Assembly: GCA_932521025.1 (NCBI GenBank)
Contig: OW051469.1
Coordinates: 2,306,398 to 2,370,397 of the forward strand
Origin: Oscheius onirici
Lineage: Eukaryota > Nematoda > Chromadorea > Rhabditida > Rhabditidae
Length of the DNA stretch: 64,000 bases
Direction of reading: 5' to 3'
Below are positions 21,932 through 34,500 of the stretch, one piece after another. How positions within the stretch are numbered: position 1 is the first letter of the stretch; each line of letters opens with the position of its first letter. A program made the translations under genes and the position numbers. The notes under the pieces are model-generated. The model did not search any database, had not been told where the DNA came from, and saw only the letters and a list, made by a program, of their open reading frames with translations.

Positions 21932-22208
21932 GAATCTTCTTCATGGAAGTCATGCGTCATTGGGCAATTGATCTCATCTGCGGTTTTTGTGGTCTTGGAG
22001 CTGGTTGCGCCATCGGAACCGTCAGAGATGGTGGAGTACGTGAAACGGCTAAACAGCCTGGTCTCTTCGTCGGAATGATTTTCATTCTTATCTTCTCCGA
22101 GGTTTGTCTAGTTTTCATTAATTTGCTAATCACTCGGTCTAGGTCTTGGGACTCTACGATATGATCGACGCTTTGATCCTTGGAACATCCAAAATTGTAT
22201 TTATGTAA
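21932..22208 (+). pseudogene. C-terminal half of a V-ATPase c (proteolipid) subunit-like sequence
   Basis: Two exons, 21932-22101 and 22143-22208, joined by a 41 bp intron, read [38 protein letters not shown] and [20 protein letters not shown]. This matches the last two helices of the 16-kDa V-ATPase proteolipid, including the proton-carrying glutamate in the final helix (IFSEVLGLY). The first two helices, and an initiator for a full subunit, are absent upstream. Replacement of conserved small residues (for example WAIDLICG) suggests relaxed constraint. It is a truncated duplicate, or a gene whose 5' exons I cannot recognise. Confidence 0.6.
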
Positions 22209-22588
22209 AGTGATATCCACATTCCCATTACAACTGCCTGTTTGTATTGTACACTTTCTTTTCTAGCATCCCAACCGTGGGTGAGAAGTTTCTTCATCGA
22301 CACATAATGTTCGTCCAGAGTATTGTCCAGACTATTGTTTTAATAAAAAAATTCATGCTACATATCGAGTCCAATAAGAGGAAGATTTTTATACTTTCGG
22401 AGACAAATTTTTGTTGACAAAGGAGATATGGATCGGACTGGGATATCGGAGATTTCACGAGCACAACAAACTTAAAACCCCTTCCGCTGGCTAAAAGAAG
22501 ATCCTTGCTCGAATCACTGATTATTGTTTGGGTAAAAGAGACGAGGTGGGGTGTCCACTGCCTTCTTTCAAGTCGACGAGCTGACCAA

Positions 22589-23567
22589 ATGAGTCTGGAT
22601 ATTATGGTAAGGTCATGGGCTGGTCATGGTAGCTGATTACTTCTGACCTGCTTTGACAAGTCCAAAAAAACTTGTGAAGAGACTCAAAGAGTTACTCATC
22701 TTTGCGACCACCTCTCCAGCTCAGTAAAACAGCTGAAAGAAATGCTACTGTACTCCGTATACTCTAGGGAGAAGATAGTTTCTACTGGGTCCAGGACTCC
22801 TCCAGTAGCAGAAAAGCTCCCAAACCCCATATCTTGACAATCAGACTGATCAAGTCTAGACGGATACCTTCTCGGTATCACTGACAACTATGAGAAAATG
22901 AGCATTGGAGCTGTTCAGTCAAAAATCAGTCAGAGATATCAGGCAGCAGTGGGATGAGGTCCCCTTCGAAAAGATTCTTCTGTGGCTCATGATTTATGTC
23001 CAGAAAAGCAAGCCAGCCAGAAAGCTAAAAAGATTGGAAAAAATCGATAGTCGACCCGCATCAGTAGTCCTTCGAATAATCTCACAAACTCATAAGACAG
23101 AAACAAGACAACTTGGAGGTATCTTTACTCATCCTGCAATGACTCCCAAACTGACCGAGGCTGTCTTATCCAAAGCAAGTTTTTTCTCTCTCCTAAATGT
23201 GAATAATTTAGTTAACCGACAGAGCTGCAGTTCGTCTCTCATTGACCTGTTTTGAAGCCCAAAAATTGTGCTCGAAATTCAGAAAAGTGGAATTGACTCG
23301 ATACGAAGAATATGTGGGAAGATGCAGGGATCTTGCTAGTGTGAGTTTATACTTTCTTCGTGAGCTCGACTAAAGTATTAGTCAAGTCTAAAGTGGCTTT
23401 TCTAGAACAAGACAGACTTTGACATCCGGTTTCAGCTCTTCTCTGGCGACATCGCGTCCATCCTGAGGCCCCGTACTAGCAGTCAGGATGCCTGTCAGAT
23501 GCTGATGGTCATGGCTGGTTTTTTACGCGTGCTTGAAGACGAAAATTTTCTGCTGAATTCTAAATAA
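22589..23567 (+). CDS. unknown helical protein, about 230 aa
   Basis: A multi-exon gene with no family I recognise. Exon 1 is MSLDIM (22589-22606). Exon 2 starts SKKTCEETQRVTHLCDHLSS (22661). Later exons read GYLLGITDNYEKMSIGAVQS, KSKPARKLKRLEKIDSRPAS, LTDRAAVRLSLTCFEAQKL and DIRFQLFSGDIASILRPRTS, ending VLEDENFLLNSK. The stop TAA (23565-23567) overlaps an AATAAA. The predicted protein is largely alpha-helical with a coiled-coil-like N-terminal half, no signal peptide and no membrane segment. Several borders are inferred from frame only; the acceptor before GYLLG is the weak CAAG, and the donor before LTDRAAV may be GTCTTA. Confidence 0.5.
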
Positions 23568-24314
23568 AATCTGTCTCTTTCTCTCATTTATACTGTTTGA
23601 CTCATTACTCATCCTCGTTCGAGTGATCTATCAGGTTTCAAAAAAAGTGGTCAAATCGATCGAAAAAAATATGATAAGTCTCAGAAGACAGACTCAGAAT
23701 GCATAAAAACCACTTTTGGAAAAATTTATCATGATACGAGCTCTTTCAGCTCCTTCAAGGTGCATCGACCGATTTCTTCAAAACCATTGGGTTAGGACTG
23801 TGCAACTGCTGGACGTTGGTCACTTCGGGTTTTTGAGCCGCCCAGTGCTCAGTCAAAAAAAATTCCTGAAAATCGGGTCTCGGCTGAAAACTTCGCATAT
23901 CAGAAGCTACAAAACTGCGTTTGACAGAATTTTGTATAAAACATTTGAGCTGTGCGCTTTTCAAATTTTAAAAATGGGTTTTTGCCTTCTAAATTTCACC
24001 TTTTCGACTGGCACTCAAAATTTTTGAACCATGGCCTCTGATCTTTATACATCATCAAAAAGATCTAATTTTGCCCGTTCTTCCCTTTTTTGAAGTTTTC
24101 TTTCGTTCAAAAGTTATCGCAAAATCGGCAACGGGAGGCTCAAGACCTGATAGAAAGAACCCGGTCTCTCTGTCCTTCAGTCTTTCTGTCTCATTGTCAG
24201 ACTCTCTGTCTCCATGACTCTGCCAATCTATCTCTCTGTCTCTCTGTCTCTCACAAATTAACTTGCAAAACTATTCCGGACCGAGACACCGGTCTCTGTT
24301 TGTCTTTACCCACT
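23568..24314. other. spacer without a recognised gene
   Basis: Contains open frames without coding character. A TCTGTC tract at 24165-24250 lies just upstream of the next start codon. Confidence 0.35.
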
Positions 24315-26648
24315 ATGTCCAGGCAGATCCGTCGCGTTTTCAAAAAACTGTATTTGCTAATGCTCTTCCTCATTTTCTTAGTGTTAATCTACGTCTCCAG
24401 TCACTCTGGTAAAAGAGTAAACCAATCTAAAATTCCTAAAAACAGAACGTTCAAAGATCTTCTCCTGGAAGAAACAATTGACTCTACAGCCTCAAGAAAA
24501 CTGTCCCCTGACATTTTCTTCAATTTTCAATGGAATAGTGACAGTCAAGAAAAGGGGATTGAATTGCTATGGAAGGTTATATTTTGAAACTCTTATCAGT
24601 ATCGAGAAAGTTTCAGATGCTTCGACAGGCGAGACTATACCCCTCCAGGAGTTCTGAAGGTGTGGGAACCGATAGAGACTCATGTCTATGCGTGTGAACT
24701 CGTCGAAATCCAGTGCAGATCCGTGGAAAAGCCGAAAAAATTGGTCTACAGAATGCTGCACACCCAGTTTTTGAACGTTAGAGAGTTTGTGAGGTTTGCA
24801 GTTTTTTCTTTCTTTTCAGGACCTATCACCAATTATGAACAATCCAACACCCGCAAATTGAAATTTTTGAATTTACCGCTTCTCGCACCTTTTAATAATT
24901 TCAATTCAGTCAAAATTTTGACTTCCCGCGCTTGGGTCTCTTCGCGATTTAGAATTCGTGACGAGACCGTTTCGAGCAGTCCTTTAACTGTCCGTCGTGG
25001 CGAGCTGTGGGCGAGCAGACTTCAAATACTTTGGGTCCATTTTTTGGCGCCAGAATTACAGTATTCTGTTCAGTTACAGTAGCCCGTGCTGATCCCAAAA
25101 ATATACTTTTATGAGAAAGTTTAAGCAGAAGATCAGTCTCACATCCAAATGTTCTCGTCTTCTTCTTTGAAACTCTGGAGCAAGTTGAAGAGTTAGTCCA
25201 AGTTCCGATCATGACAGTATAACTTACACAGAATCTTGTCAGTCTCCATGACTTTTCTTGAAGAACTGTCAAATCAAAATGTGGAGATTCTAGGAGTGCG
25301 AAAGCTTTTCGATAGACTCACAGGTAGAGATAATAATCTTTTTTTATGTAGACAGTTCAGAAAAAAAGCAACTTTGTTCATCCGTCGATGAACTGCTTGA
25401 AGAGGCTACGAGAAAGGGCTATGTGGTAAAAATAGTTTCTTTGATTAGCTCTGGCATTAAAAACCTGGGCTCTCATTGTCTCTTCGGTACTTTGGTAATA
25501 CACCTTTGCCAAAAGTCAATTACTGACCTTGTTACTACTATTTATTGTTTGAAGCAATTGAGCAAATGCAATTAAGGTACAAAATTTTTTATAAGCCATG
25601 AAAGTATTCTGAACGGTACAACCGATTGTTGGGCCGGCTACCAGACGAGTCAGATCGAAAAGGAAGGCTTTACCAATTCAAGGGAAACCACAAATACAAC
25701 TTCGAGTTCTAGCCGATCACCTAATAATTTCCTACCAATTATTAAATTTTACTCATGATAAAAATTATAAAATTCTGTACTTTAATTGCATTTGCTCAAT
25801 TGCATCAAACAATAAGTAATGATTTTTGGAAAAAGTATTCTGTGTATTACCAAAGTACTGTCTTCCAGACAATGCTCACAGACGATTCCCAGAAAGGGAC
25901 ACTCCGTTCCCTGAATTGTAGTCAACCTATTAAAAATCATCTGGATCACACATTCGAGTTAGTTTATCCATCAACGATCACATGCAAAACCGACAGGGAT
26001 TTTTATGCCTTCACCTGGTTTGAGTCCAACTTCAGAGAGCTGTTCCACAAGAATGACTGCTCATTTGTTCAGAAGCAAACTTTTCAGTTGGTTCAAAATG
26101 TCTGGCAGTTTTACCCAGGTAACGACTAGAATACCGTAAATATTTGAATGCACTGCGCCACTATTCGAATACAAAAAATACGTAATTACGTTCACATTTT
26201 TTTCCGCTTGACGACGGCATTTTTTAACATTTTCCCTATTTTTTACTGGTAGCCAGGAACCATATCTGTATCGGAAAAATACTAGGAAAGTCGAAAAATA
26301 TTTTCTTCAATCCGCAAAAAAATCCGTAAGCAATTGCGTATTTTTGTGTTCGAATAGTGGCGCAGTGCATCTATTCAAACATTTACTGTTGGTTTCAAAA
26401 AATGCTTTAGACCGACCGAAAATATCAGTTAATTTGATGTCAGCTGCTGGATCTCAATTTGATCAGAATTTTCGTCAACTTCTGCTGAGTATCGGGGTAC
26501 AGTCCATTTATATAGAGGGATCTAGAGTCAGGGAGACAGAGATAGGGAGATAGAAACAGAAAAAATATGAATTCAGACAAAAAACACCTATATTGCCATC
26601 GGATCTCTGAAGGAGAACGTGTATACCGTGTACAGGACCCAGTTCTAA
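24315..26648 (+). CDS. DUF229-like type II membrane protein, degenerate
   Basis: It begins MSRQIRRVFKKLYLLMLFLI with an uncleaved anchor and a lumenal side starting SSHSGKRVN. Recognisable exons follow: CFDRRDYTPPGVLKVWEPIE; HPNVLVFFFETLEQVEELVQ; SMTFLEELSNQNVEILGV; KKQLCSSVDELLEEATRKGY; MLTDDSQKGTLRSLNCSQPI through a Cys-bearing stretch to VWQFYPG; KISVNLMSAAGSQFDQNFRQ; and TKNTYIAIGSLKENVYTVYR with the stop at 26648. The order (PNVL, then KGYVT-like, then a late domain) recalls nematode DUF229 proteins of the alkaline-phosphatase/sulfatase fold. The metal-binding Asp-Ser motif usually found after PNVL is replaced by FFFETLEQ. The join between the first two exons is out of phase. The gene is either decaying or incompletely traced. 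MITEs K and B occupy two successive introns. Confidence 0.45.
25484..25864. repeat. MITE family K (long inverted repeat)
   Basis: Arms of about 100 bp. The left has CGGTACTTTGGTAATACAC and CAATTGAGCAAATGCAATTA. The right has the complements TAATTGCATTTGCTCAATTG and GTGTATTACCAAAGTACTG. It lies in an intron of the DUF229-like gene. Only one copy seen. Confidence 0.8.
26131..26390. repeat. MITE family B, copy 2
   Basis: Arms are ATACCGTAAATATTTGAATG and CATCTATTCAAACATTTACTG, with the internal AGCCAGGAACCATATCTGTA block and TGCGTATTTTT near the right arm. It is intact, without the family C insertion seen in copy 1, and is intronic in the DUF229-like gene. Confidence 0.8.
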
Positions 26649-27253
26649 GAACAACAACCCGAAGTGGGCTGCGTCGTAAAATAGCCCGTCAGTCTGTGGT
26701 CATCAACCAGCGAAAATAACTTTCTCTCAGTCCCCGCTTTCTCTAAATTATCACTTTCACCCCCATTGGATTGGCCCAAATTCGTCTTTTTGTTCTCAAT
26801 GCTTGACCTTGTCTCTCTCTGTCTTTCCCGACCAGTCGACCTTCACCCCCTCTGCCATTAGCTCCTTCAGCAACAGCCACAAATCCAAAAACTGGTCAAT
26901 CTTCCCCCTCTCTCCTATGTGTTAATGCCAGCCAGCTGGCTATTATTGATCTTCATGGACTCTCTCTCTCTCCCCATGTGTTCAGGGCCACCCGGTTTAA
27001 AGTTTTCACTCTCATCATGACTGGAAATTTGTGCTCTGACAAGACAAAAAATCTGCATAGTTTTGTTGTTTTTAGTACATCTTTCAGCATCCTTGCAAGG
27101 GAACACCCATTTGACCTTCTGGTCTATCGATGTGTATCATTTCCTATCAGATCATCGTCTTCTCGTATTATTGCGCCTAATTCGGATAGTCGTGAAGAGA
27201 CTGAACTGATCTAAAAAGCCAATCAGACCCTCTGTTTCACTGTTTCTCTGTGC

Positions 27254-27632
27254 AGGCATGGCAAAGCTGGCTCGGATCAGGCCAGCTTTAGCCAGGTGCC
27301 AACTTTGCGGTAGCCTAAAAAAATTCATTTCGCATTTATTTTTTGATTTTTCTTGTTTAAAAATACTTTGTAGGGTAAGATCTAAGTATGACATCAAAAA
27401 AAATTCGAGAAAATAAAAAAACTGCCAACAAAAATGGAAGAATCTGCGGATTTTCCGAGAATTTCGTTGAAATCTTCAGAAAATTTTCGATTTATTCTTT
27501 TTTTTCTGTTTTCTTATAATTTTTTTGATATCATAATTATATCTTAGCCTACAAAGTATTTTTTAACAAGAAAAATCAGAAATAAATGTGAAATGAGCTG
27601 ACCTGGTTCCGGGCCAGGTTTGCCATGCCTGC
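27254..27632. repeat. MITE family J, copy 2
   Basis: The left arm contains GGCATGGCAAAGCTGGCTCGGATCAGGCC. The right arm contains GACCTGGTTCCGGGCCAGG and TTTGCCATGCC. AT-rich interior with TTTCTTGTTT blocks. It lies in the spacer 26649-27950, in which I see no other gene apart from TCTCTGTC tracts. Confidence 0.7.
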
Positions 27633-27951
27633 TCTATGCCTTTTTCTCTGTCCCTCTGTCACTATGGACATTACTTCACAGTAAAAAGTATAAACTTACC
27701 AGTTTCCGTAGCCTCGTGCCACTGTTTATGCAAAGCCAGATTATGCCTGCCGGGAGGTTAGAGACATTCACTCTCCGTTACTCTTTTGTGTAACGTTCTC
27801 TCTTTCCTACTATGACTGTCACCTTGCCATTGCTTCTATCTCCACGCTCCATCTCGGGGGTCTTTCTGGTTTCCTCTCAAAAAGAAAGACCCAGTGTTTA
27901 CTCTCTCCTTTTTCAAAATCTGAAGGTCAAGGAATGTGTTGTCTGTTACAG

Positions 27952-28168
27952 AGAGAGAGAGAAGTATTTTGTTTATGACCGGAGATTAGATCTCTGGGAG
28001 AGAGTGACAGCTGCCGTAACCGACGATTTCACCACATGGCTGAAAAGAGAGTGTGATCTTACGGTTCCAGAGGTCCGGAGACTGTGTCCCTCCGTATCTC
28101 CTTTCGCAGGTTTTAAAGCGTCCTTACAAGCCAGACCCGCTCCTTTTGTTAATTTTGGGTATCGCTGA
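27952..28168 (+). CDS. possible orphan exon
   Basis: After CTGTTACAG the frame reads REREKYFVYDRRLDLWERV, TAAVTDDFTTWLKRECDL and PEVRRLCPS, then passes a possible donor at CGCAG/GTTTTA near 28110. Composition is coding-like, but no partner exon or initiator was found. Confidence 0.25.
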
Positions 28169-28285
28169 ACTCTTCGTAGGACTCATTGTTAGGAGGGTGA
28201 CTACTGTTTGCTCAGCTGTAAACTGACCAAACTCTCAGAGGGGCTCTTTTCTTGGTCGGGAGCAGGGAAAACTCCGAGCGGTATC

Positions 28286-28458
28286 TTTACCCCCCCCCCC
28301 CCCCACCCACACTTGGGTTTTTGGAGGACGGCGAGCGAAATCTCAATTTTCCGGCTCTCGTTTTAACTTCTTAGCTATGTCCCAGTAGCCAAAGTTATAG
28401 CCCTGATCAAGCTCTACAACTTTGCAAAACGTTGTGAAGCTTTAAAATGCTGTTATCA
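28286..28458. repeat. MITE family A, half copy, with poly-C
   Basis: A poly-C run (about 28291-28305) followed by CACTTGGGTTTTTGGA, TTTTCCGGCTCTCG, GTCCCAGTAGCCAAAGTT and AGCTCTACAACTTTGCAAAAC. Only the left half of the palindrome is present. No gene recognised between here and 29388 apart from a TM-like open frame at 28729-28950 that I do not trust. Confidence 0.65.
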
Positions 28459-29388
28459 CTGAAAAACTGATTAATGTGCAGCCACCACTAGGCGCATTTC
28501 AGTGGTTTTTCGAGTTCTGACACCAATTTTTAACCCTTTTTTAATTACTTTTGGTTCATTTGAAAGATCTTTTAATGTCTGAGTATATTTATTGTTAACC
28601 ATAAACATTGTGTTTTGATCACTGACCGTAACAACGGGACAATTTTATTTTCCGGGTGAAACCCTCGAAATTCCTTCATTGATCTGTTTTCTCTCCTACA
28701 CAGTCCTCCCTAGAAATAGACTAAACTCGTGTCCACCTTGACAAACAAATTAAAGACAGCGATGAAAAAGGTACTGATCTTCTCATCATTCTCTTTAGAT
28801 AATTTTGTCCAAATCCTTTTCCCGCTCTTTTTTACTGTCTGTACTTTGATCACTTGTACTCGGTATCAACTGACGCAGGGCTCAGGAACGCCTTCGTCAA
28901 AGAGAACTCTGACAAATGAAGCCATGCCCCGATCCGAAATAGCCGCTTAAGCCGAAAACTTCTTCTTCTTTCACCCATGTGATATCATTCCCTTCTTCTT
29001 TTTCTCATTGTTTATGCGCTCATTCGCATTCGGCATGGTGTGCCGACCCGAAAACTTTGTCTTTCTGACTCTCTGTCCTTCTGTCTCTCAGTCTTCTTCT
29101 TCCCCTCACCCTCATCCAAAAACGAGGTCAAGCGGCTCTCTTCCCAGTAGACTCGTATACAACTGACACAATATGTAGCCTACTTTCAAAAAAACTTTCT
29201 TCTCTGACCAAAAACCCATTCTCGATTTCCTCATTTAATCACGGTGCCGCAGTGGGCCGTTTTCGCTGAATGTTCTCTTTCTCTCTCTCTGTGCTGTAAG
29301 ACGACCTGTTCGCTTTGGCAGCTTCTCTCACAGAGGAGAGTATAACATGAAACTCGTTCTCTCTCCTTGACTAATCTCCATTTTCAGA

Positions 29389-30622
29389 ATGACGGAGGAG
29401 AAAGATGAGGCTTCGTTGTTAGACTCTCTCAGGTACTATTCTTCAATCATTGGCGTCGTCTCAATGGCTGTCCATGTTCTGGTCGATGGTCCGTTCTCTA
29501 TGGCCTTGCTGACATCTGTTCTCTACACTTTGACCTTTAACTACGGCTCGTCGTCCAACTATCATGTTCCGTCGTTGCGGGACATGTGGAAAAAGTTTAA
29601 ATTGAAGGTGAGGTTTTCGCGCTGAACACGACATTTCCCAACTTTCCCATGACAAAGTTGTAGGGGAGATCAAGGACTTTTTTAACAACTTTTTTAAACA
29701 TCAGAAATGTTGAATGTGCTGTCTTCAATAAGGTTTTCAAAAGAAAGAACGTTGTTCTTCGGGGCATGCTTTCAAGTTCTAAAAAGGTCGGCGTGACCTT
29801 TCCCGCATAGCTCAAGCGGTTAGCAGTTTGTCTACGAATCCGAACAGGACATCAGTTCAATTACTATTGCATCGAATTTCTTTTTGCTTTCATAAAACTT
29901 TTGGGACCAGTCAACTCTTTTCAACTCAGTCATCATTTTTTCACAAAATCTCCAATTTCAAACATGGTTCAAACAACTCTGCTCGTTTTCTAGTATTATT
30001 TTGTCCCTCTCCTCACTAACTTCGGTTTGCCCTCTCTCAAGAAGGCTCTTTCCAAAGAATCAACTCAATGGAGAGAGTTTTCAATCCTATTCCCACCCAA
30101 TTGGATAGAGTTGGAGTTGATTGTTAGGTCTGCTTGGAATACAACGATGACTAAGACTAAGACTCCCCCGTCTTGTGAATCGAAAAACAATCTGTTCGAT
30201 TCGGATGCCATCCCCAGATCCACTGATTGGGACTCTGGGGATCGGGTTGAAGGGAGCTGGGTAGCGAGAACATCTAACGAACTGTTTGGGGGTTAAGAGC
30301 GTTGAGTGAGCTTCATCCTTCAGTCTCTCTTAGTTTTTGACAATTGTCCTCTTCCAGACAATCCTCAACGTCTTCGGAACAACCCAGCTAGCTCTGCTTC
30401 GAGTCGCTTTGATCTCTCTTCAAGATGTGGACGGCGAGAAGGCCATCACATTGGTAAGTTAGCCAATTTTCTAAAAAAAAAAAATTTCAGTTTCTAGCAT
30501 ATGTGCAGCTTCTCATAGCCTTCACAGACAACTTTACTGTTTTCTGTCGATTGGAGCAGCCTGAACCGGTCCGTCCTATCCTCAGGAGGGATTCGTGGAT
30601 GAGATATGCTCCGGCTGGATAG
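29389..30622 (+). CDS. small multi-span membrane protein, unknown
   Basis: A 146-aa protein from exons 29389-29607, 30358-30453 and 30491-30622, phase-consistent. It starts MTEEKDEASLLDSLRYYSSI. Hydrophobic segments follow around IGVVSMAVHVLVDGPFSMAL, ILNVFGTTQLALLRVALISL and FLAYVQLLIAFTDNFTVF. It ends RRDSWMRYAPAG, with AATAAA near 30700. A C-terminal dibasic stretch would face the cytosol or matrix. I do not recognise the family. A tRNA-like sequence lies in its first intron. Confidence 0.6.
29797..29875 (+). other. tRNA-like element (pseudo-tRNA)
   Basis: It has an A-box-like TAGCTCAAGCGGTTAGCAG and a B-box-like CAGTTCAATTACT about 45 bases apart, preceded by CCCGCA. The arms do not pair cleanly, so it is a decayed tRNA or a tRNA-derived repeat. 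Intronic. Confidence 0.35.
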
Positions 30623-30724
30623 CTGAAGAGAGGAAGTAATAACTGTACATAGAGCTTGACACTTGCCATGTCTATCAGGTGTATCTCCCATGCGGGTAGC
30701 AATAAATTTATCATAGTCATTTTC

Positions 30725-31060
30725 TAGACACAGAGAGTCTGATTGTGACAGGAGTAAAGGAATCAGAGAGTCTGAGAGACAGAGATAAAAATAATCAGAG
30801 ATACAGAGGGACAGACAGAGAGTCTGAGAGCGATGGAGTCTGAGAGTCAGAGAGTAAAACAATCAAAGAGACAGAGAGTTTCAGAGTCTGAGAAACAGAG
30901 AGTCTGGGAGTCAGAGATTCACAGACAGGGAGTCAGAGGAGACAGACAGGGAGCCTGAGAGTTTGAGAGCGAGGGAGTCTGAGAGAAAGAGAGCCAAAAT
31001 ACAACTATATAGTTCAGTGTGCTCCTGATGGGAAAATTACGCAGATTGGGGTTAGGTAAA
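30725..31060. repeat. AGAGTCTGAGAGACAGAG tract
   Basis: About 300 bp of imperfect GAGAGTCTGAGAGACAGAGA units, the purine-strand form of the common tract. The rest of the spacer to 31570 has no recognisable gene. Confidence 0.7.
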
Positions 31061-31570
31061 AGAGGATCACATTGAATAAGAAGGAGGGGGGAGAAAAATA
31101 ACTGAATCCGGACGACTATATGCGTCCGAAGAGAGTCGAAAACAGACTGTGTACTCTTGGACCCGAGACAGGGAGATAGAAAAAGGAGTAACAAAAATTC
31201 TTTGTGGAAAGTAGAAACACCTGACCTGATTTTTGGAAGAATACGAGAACACCAGCGGGCAACTGACGACACAATACCGACAAAGGAAGCCAGTTTTATT
31301 AGTTCCTACAAGTCGAAAAAGGAGATTAAAGCTGCCAAGTCAAAAAGATGTGTTTTAGGGAAACTTATCCTGTTTCGAGATGTTCTTTCCTTTAAACTTG
31401 GAGAGAGTCAGAGAGTCTGAGAGATCCATTAACTTTGCTGTTGCGCGCCAAGATCGTGATCGTGCAGAGCCCCGAAATGGAGCTACTGTATGCCCAGATT
31501 AAGAGGGTAAACAGCCTCCAATTGACGCCTCGAAGGTAGTTGAAAGAACCCAGTCGTCACCTGGACAACA

Positions 31571-34500
31571 ATGCGGCTACCCTTTCTTCTACTAGTATTC
31601 TCGAATCTCATCAAATCGGCAGCAATTGAATCCGGATGTAGTCGTCGCGTAGTTGGCTATATTACCAGCTGGGGTAAAATTCCTTTTACTGATGAACAGG
31701 CAAGAATTGTATCGTTCTCTTCACATTCCAAAATCTAGGCCAAAAAACTGACTCATTTGGTCTTTGCCTTCTTTGTGATGAAGCCAAATGGAGAGCTTCA
31801 ACTCGAGTCCGAAGCAGCTGCTCAGAGACTCAGTTCCATCATGGAGGTGGCCAGAAGAAAACCACACTTGAAAGTTCTGTTCGCCATGGGAGGCTGGGAA
31901 AATTCGCAGTACTTTCATTTGCTGGCTGCTGATCATCCGAGGAGGTGAGATGGTGTAGAATTAAAAGAAAAAATGATTTGGAATTATTTGAACCCGAACC
32001 ATTGACCCTCAGATTACTAGACGAGCGCGCTAACCACTATACCAAACGGAAAGCTCGCACCCGTACGGTCTCGTCGCCGCTTGCGAATGAGCTCTTCTGA
32101 TTTTCCCTACTAGACATTCTATTTACAGAATCTAAAGGTATCGTAGCCCTTTCTGACCCTGTAAAAGCAGAGGTTGGAATAAAATTTTGGAAGGCATTCC
32201 CTTGAGGAATGCGACATGCCATTTTTTTTTGGATCTTCATGCTGCTCAAAACAATATGGAAAAAAATTTTGTTCATTCCAGAACTCTCTTCATCAATCAC
32301 ATCATGACCACTCTCAAGCAGTACAATTTTGACGGGGTGGACATTGACTGGGAATATCCAGTGACGGGAGGGGCTGTGGAAGGAACTCCAGCGGACAGAA
32401 AAAACTACGTTCATCTGATGAGAGAGCTCCGAAACCGTCTTCGGGAAGAGGAAGACCAGACCGGTAAAGCCTACCTGCTGTCGTTCGCCGGCGCCGCTGG
32501 ACACTGGGTCCTAAAGCCGGGATTCGATCTGGTCCAAATGGTCAAATACGTTGACTTTGTCAATATCATGTCCTACGGTATGAGTTTTTTTACTAGAAGA
32601 ATACATTTTTAAGACTACTTCGGAGCCTGGCAGTCCAAATGGGGAGCCTATACCGGTCCTCCAGCACCGCTGCACTTTGCCATGCCAAAGAAGTCAGAAC
32701 ATATTTTTAGCTAAAATATAAGAATTCAGATTCTCTGGTCGTATGAACGTCCACGCTACTCTCAAGTACTACAGTTGTCAACTGAAAGCCAGTGGCAAGC
32801 TGAATATGGGGCTGCCGTTCTATGGTCGCTATTGGCACAATGTGGGAGATGCTGTAGATGCGGCTGATGATATGTGGCGGACGGCTGTGGCTAGCGACAA
32901 AATGACCAAGTTTGAGGTAAGATTTGGATTCTCAAAAAAAAATTCCTTCAAAAAGAAGAGGGATTACCATACGATTTTACATAGTTCTTCCCTTCGAGAC
33001 CCACTTAGCACACAAACATTGGACTCAGCCAACAAATTTTGCGTATCTTTCAAATTTGTTGGCTGAGTATCCAACGTTTGCATGCTAAGTGGGTATCGAA
33101 GGGAAGAGCTAAAATCTTACGGTATACCGCGTGCGAATTCTTCACTTTACGTATTATAAATTGACGAGAAATTGCGTACGCAAGCTATATTATTCGAACT
33201 TTTACTGTATTTTTCGTACGCAACTTTGCGTAACGAAAAGTACGCAAGGTGACTGTTACTGTCCCTGTCCTTTCGATCGCAGTATGGTTTGTTCAAAAAG
33301 TCGACGACATACAGTAACCCATTTGATTTTTTCAGTTTTGGCGCGCTCTTTCAAACAGTGTGTTTGAAATTCCTTCTGCAGTTCTCACCGAAGTGAATAA
33401 AAGCATGTACAACAATAAGATAGTGATGATACAATAGTTTAGCAAGACCAAACAAAAAATGCGAGAGAATGTGAGAATAAAAAATGAAAAACGAAGTGAG
33501 ATTTTTCGAATTGAAAACCCATATTTTGAAAGCGCCAATATGGTCTCGAACAGAATCAAATTGGTTACTGTATGCCGTCGACTTTTTGAACAAACCATAC
33601 AATTCAGGGAGGAGACGTCCAGTGGAGAGAGCTTCCCACCCGATTCGACACAACCCAAAGAAAATTCCATCAAGGAGCCAAGAGCCCCTTCCTCTGGCTT
33701 CCCGCAAACAAAACCTTCGTCGGTTACGAAGATGCTGAAAGTCTCAAACACAAGATGGACTACATTATGGAGAATAACATTGGTGGAGCAATGATCTGGG
33801 CCATTGACTTTGACGACGATCAACTGTCTCTCTTGTCTACTGTGTCCAGTAGCGGTGTCTGTGCTCCGTTGACCAAAAGCAGTCTGTTGACCTACAAGTG
33901 TTCGCCTATAAATGAGCAGAGATGGTGGACTTATGATGACGGAGAGGTGGGAAAATAGCTGAACTTGGAAACCTTAATTCATTTCCAACGAATAGCGGCA
34001 CTTAGGCACTTCTTTAGAGGTATAACTCCGAAGGTCCCGCAACGAAGCAGCGGAAATGAATGCAAAAAAATGAATGGAGTTATACCTTTAAAGAATTGCC
34101 TAAGTGCCGCTATTCGTTGGCAATGAACTATAAGCAAAGTTTAGGAAATGGCCGGAATGTGTGGAAGATCAGCACCGTTGTATGAAGGTTACTATCCTGT
34201 CTGTGATCCAGACGATCCGGGACATGCCTGTTGTGGGAAGGTTAGTGGGCTCTCTGTCCCTCTGTCCCTCAGTCCCTCTGTCCCTCGTCTGATCTCTCTT
34301 CTTTCCAGTTCGGCTATTGTGGAAGCGGACCCGACTACTGTTCCTGTCCCGAATGCGTCGACTACGGTACCGATCCCATGCTCATTCTCAAAGAGCCAAT
34401 CCGTCCAACCACCGATACAATCACTTGGTATACTGCCGATGCCGGTGACGGCAAAAGAGGTCGTTGTGGCAGAGGAGTACCTCCTCTGAACAGTCTTCCA

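Noticed and set aside
23716-24027. A 103-codon frame between two genes
   Set aside because: Biased, low-complexity composition, overlapping open frames on the other strand, and no splice or family evidence.
32037-32504. Minus-strand frame opposite the chitinase
   Set aside because: Antisense shadow of the catalytic exon plus intron sequence.
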